5,524 nt of DNA, taken from Deltaproteobacteria bacterium. GTDB taxonomy: Bacteria; CG2-30-53-67. Position 1 is the first letter of the stretch. Every line of letters begins with the position of its first letter. The stretch is from positions 1 to 5,524 of the forward strand of contig JAADIO010000044.1 in NCBI GenBank assembly GCA_013151235.1, read 5' to 3'. Shown piece after piece: positions 4,946 through 5,524 of the stretch. The position numbers were made by a program, and so were the translations under genes. Below the pieces are notes generated by a model, which was not told where the DNA came from, made no database searches, and saw only the letters and a program-made list of their open reading frames with translations.

Positions 4946-5524
4946 ACCCGGACTCCTTTTCGAAGACAGTCCCCTGTTTCCGCATAGACAGCCTGCGTGA
5001 TCTCTTCCGCCAAGCGGTTCAACCGCACCCGGGCATCGACCACACCCGCCCGTTCCGCAGAACCGGGCATCCCATCCACTACGCAGCTTTCATGATCCTG
5101 TGCCATCGTCCGGCCGGAAAACTTTTTGATGCTTGCCATCCCTTCCCGGCCGTCGCATCCCATTCCGGTCAGGATAACCCCTAAAACTTTTTTTTGATAG
5201 ATCCGGGAAATGGTTTTCATGGCCACATCCACAGAAGGACGAAAAAGAAGCCCCGCCGGTGAATCGGAGAGATGAATCACACAGGATTCCCCGGCCGGGC
5301 TTCTCACGGACAGATGGCAGCCTCCCGGTGCAACGAAGACCCTCCCGGAGACAACGGGGTCCCCTTCCTCCGCTTCCTTGACCGAAAGGCGGCTCATCGT
5401 ATTTAATCGTTCCGCAAAAACCCGTGTAAATTCCTTCGGCATATGCTGCACAACGATCACCGCCGCTCCCAGGTTCTCCGGCAACAGCGGGATCACATCC
5501 TGCAATGCACTCGGACCGCCGGCG
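4942..5524 (-). CDS. cheB: Chemotaxis methylesterase CheB, C-terminal catalytic part (runs off window)
   Basis: CheB removes methyl groups from glutamates on chemoreceptors (and deamidates glutamines in many species), resetting sensitivity. The visible 193 residues are the methylesterase domain, entered just after its nucleophile. The first residues, [10 protein letters not shown], follow the expected S-x-G-G-P motif, so the catalytic Ser should lie one codon outside the window. The other triad members are present: His27 of the visible part in [16 protein letters not shown], and Asp124 in [15 protein letters not shown]. Further family marks are [19 protein letters not shown] and [13 protein letters not shown]. 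The frame is open to the window edge. Whether an N-terminal receiver domain exists cannot be seen. The TGA stop overlaps the MCP start (ATGA), indicating translational coupling of enzyme and probable substrate. CheA and CheR are presumably encoded upstream, beyond 5524, or elsewhere. Confidence 0.95.
   Translation of the reverse strand, partial: AGGPSALQDVIPLLPENLGAAVIVVQHMPKEFTRVFAERLNTMSRLSVKEAEEGDPVVSGRVFVAPGGCHLSVRSPAGESCVIHLSDSPAGLLFRPSVDVAMKTISRIYQKKVLGVILTGMGCDGREGMASIKKFSGRTMAQDHESCVVDGMPGSAERAGVVDARVRLNRLAEEITQAVYAETGDCLRKGVRV

Noticed and set aside
5188-5195. Run of eight A on the coding strand of cheB as a programmed slippage site
   Set aside because: It encodes part of a conserved, uninterrupted Lys-Lys segment (YQKKVLG), and the frame continues normally through the catalytic Asp motif. 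No alternative product is evident.

Overview
The window is a bacterial chromosome segment in which every supported gene lies on the minus strand, so transcription runs from the high-coordinate end to the low one. The protein types and gene order lean toward a Desulfuromonadales/Geobacter-like member of the Desulfobacterota. These include CheB, an MCP, a stand-alone HDOD protein, CheW and a DUF3391/HD-GYP protein in one operon, followed by a ZapB-like/ZapA pair. The taxonomic call is an inference from gene style, not from a marker gene.

Layout in order of transcription: the C-terminal catalytic half of the chemoreceptor methylesterase CheB (cut by the window edge, 5524-4942); a transmembrane chemoreceptor whose ATG overlaps the cheB stop (4945-3680); an HDOD-domain signalling protein (3610-2762); CheW (2735-2241); a 130-bp class palindromic repeat element (about 2107-2244) inserted exactly at the cheW stop codon; a DUF3391 + HD-GYP predicted cyclic-di-GMP phosphodiesterase (2096-861); and a small, probably disordered, unrecognised protein (857-615). 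A short intergenic region follows, with a near-perfect sigma70-type promoter (TTGACA, 17-bp spacer, TATTAT). This promoter drives a separate cell-division unit: a ZapB-like coiled-coil protein (434-114) and the start of zapA (86-1, cut by the window edge).

The first five genes read as one signalling operon. The MCP senses and signals through CheW to a CheA that must be encoded elsewhere, and CheB resets the receptor by demethylation. The HDOD and HD-GYP proteins add a second-messenger or regulatory output, so the operon may link a chemosensory pathway to cyclic-di-GMP turnover.

The most unusual part of the window is the inverted-repeat element between cheW and the HD-GYP gene. It has about 25-bp imperfect terminal inverted repeats, an internal perfect hairpin and flanking CTTAG direct repeats. 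Removing it with one copy of the direct repeat restores a compact cheW-stop/SD/ATG junction of 11 nt. It looks like a MITE-like mobile repeat caught with its insertion footprint intact. It also carries an open frame that would falsely lengthen the HD-GYP protein by 48 residues in automatic annotation.
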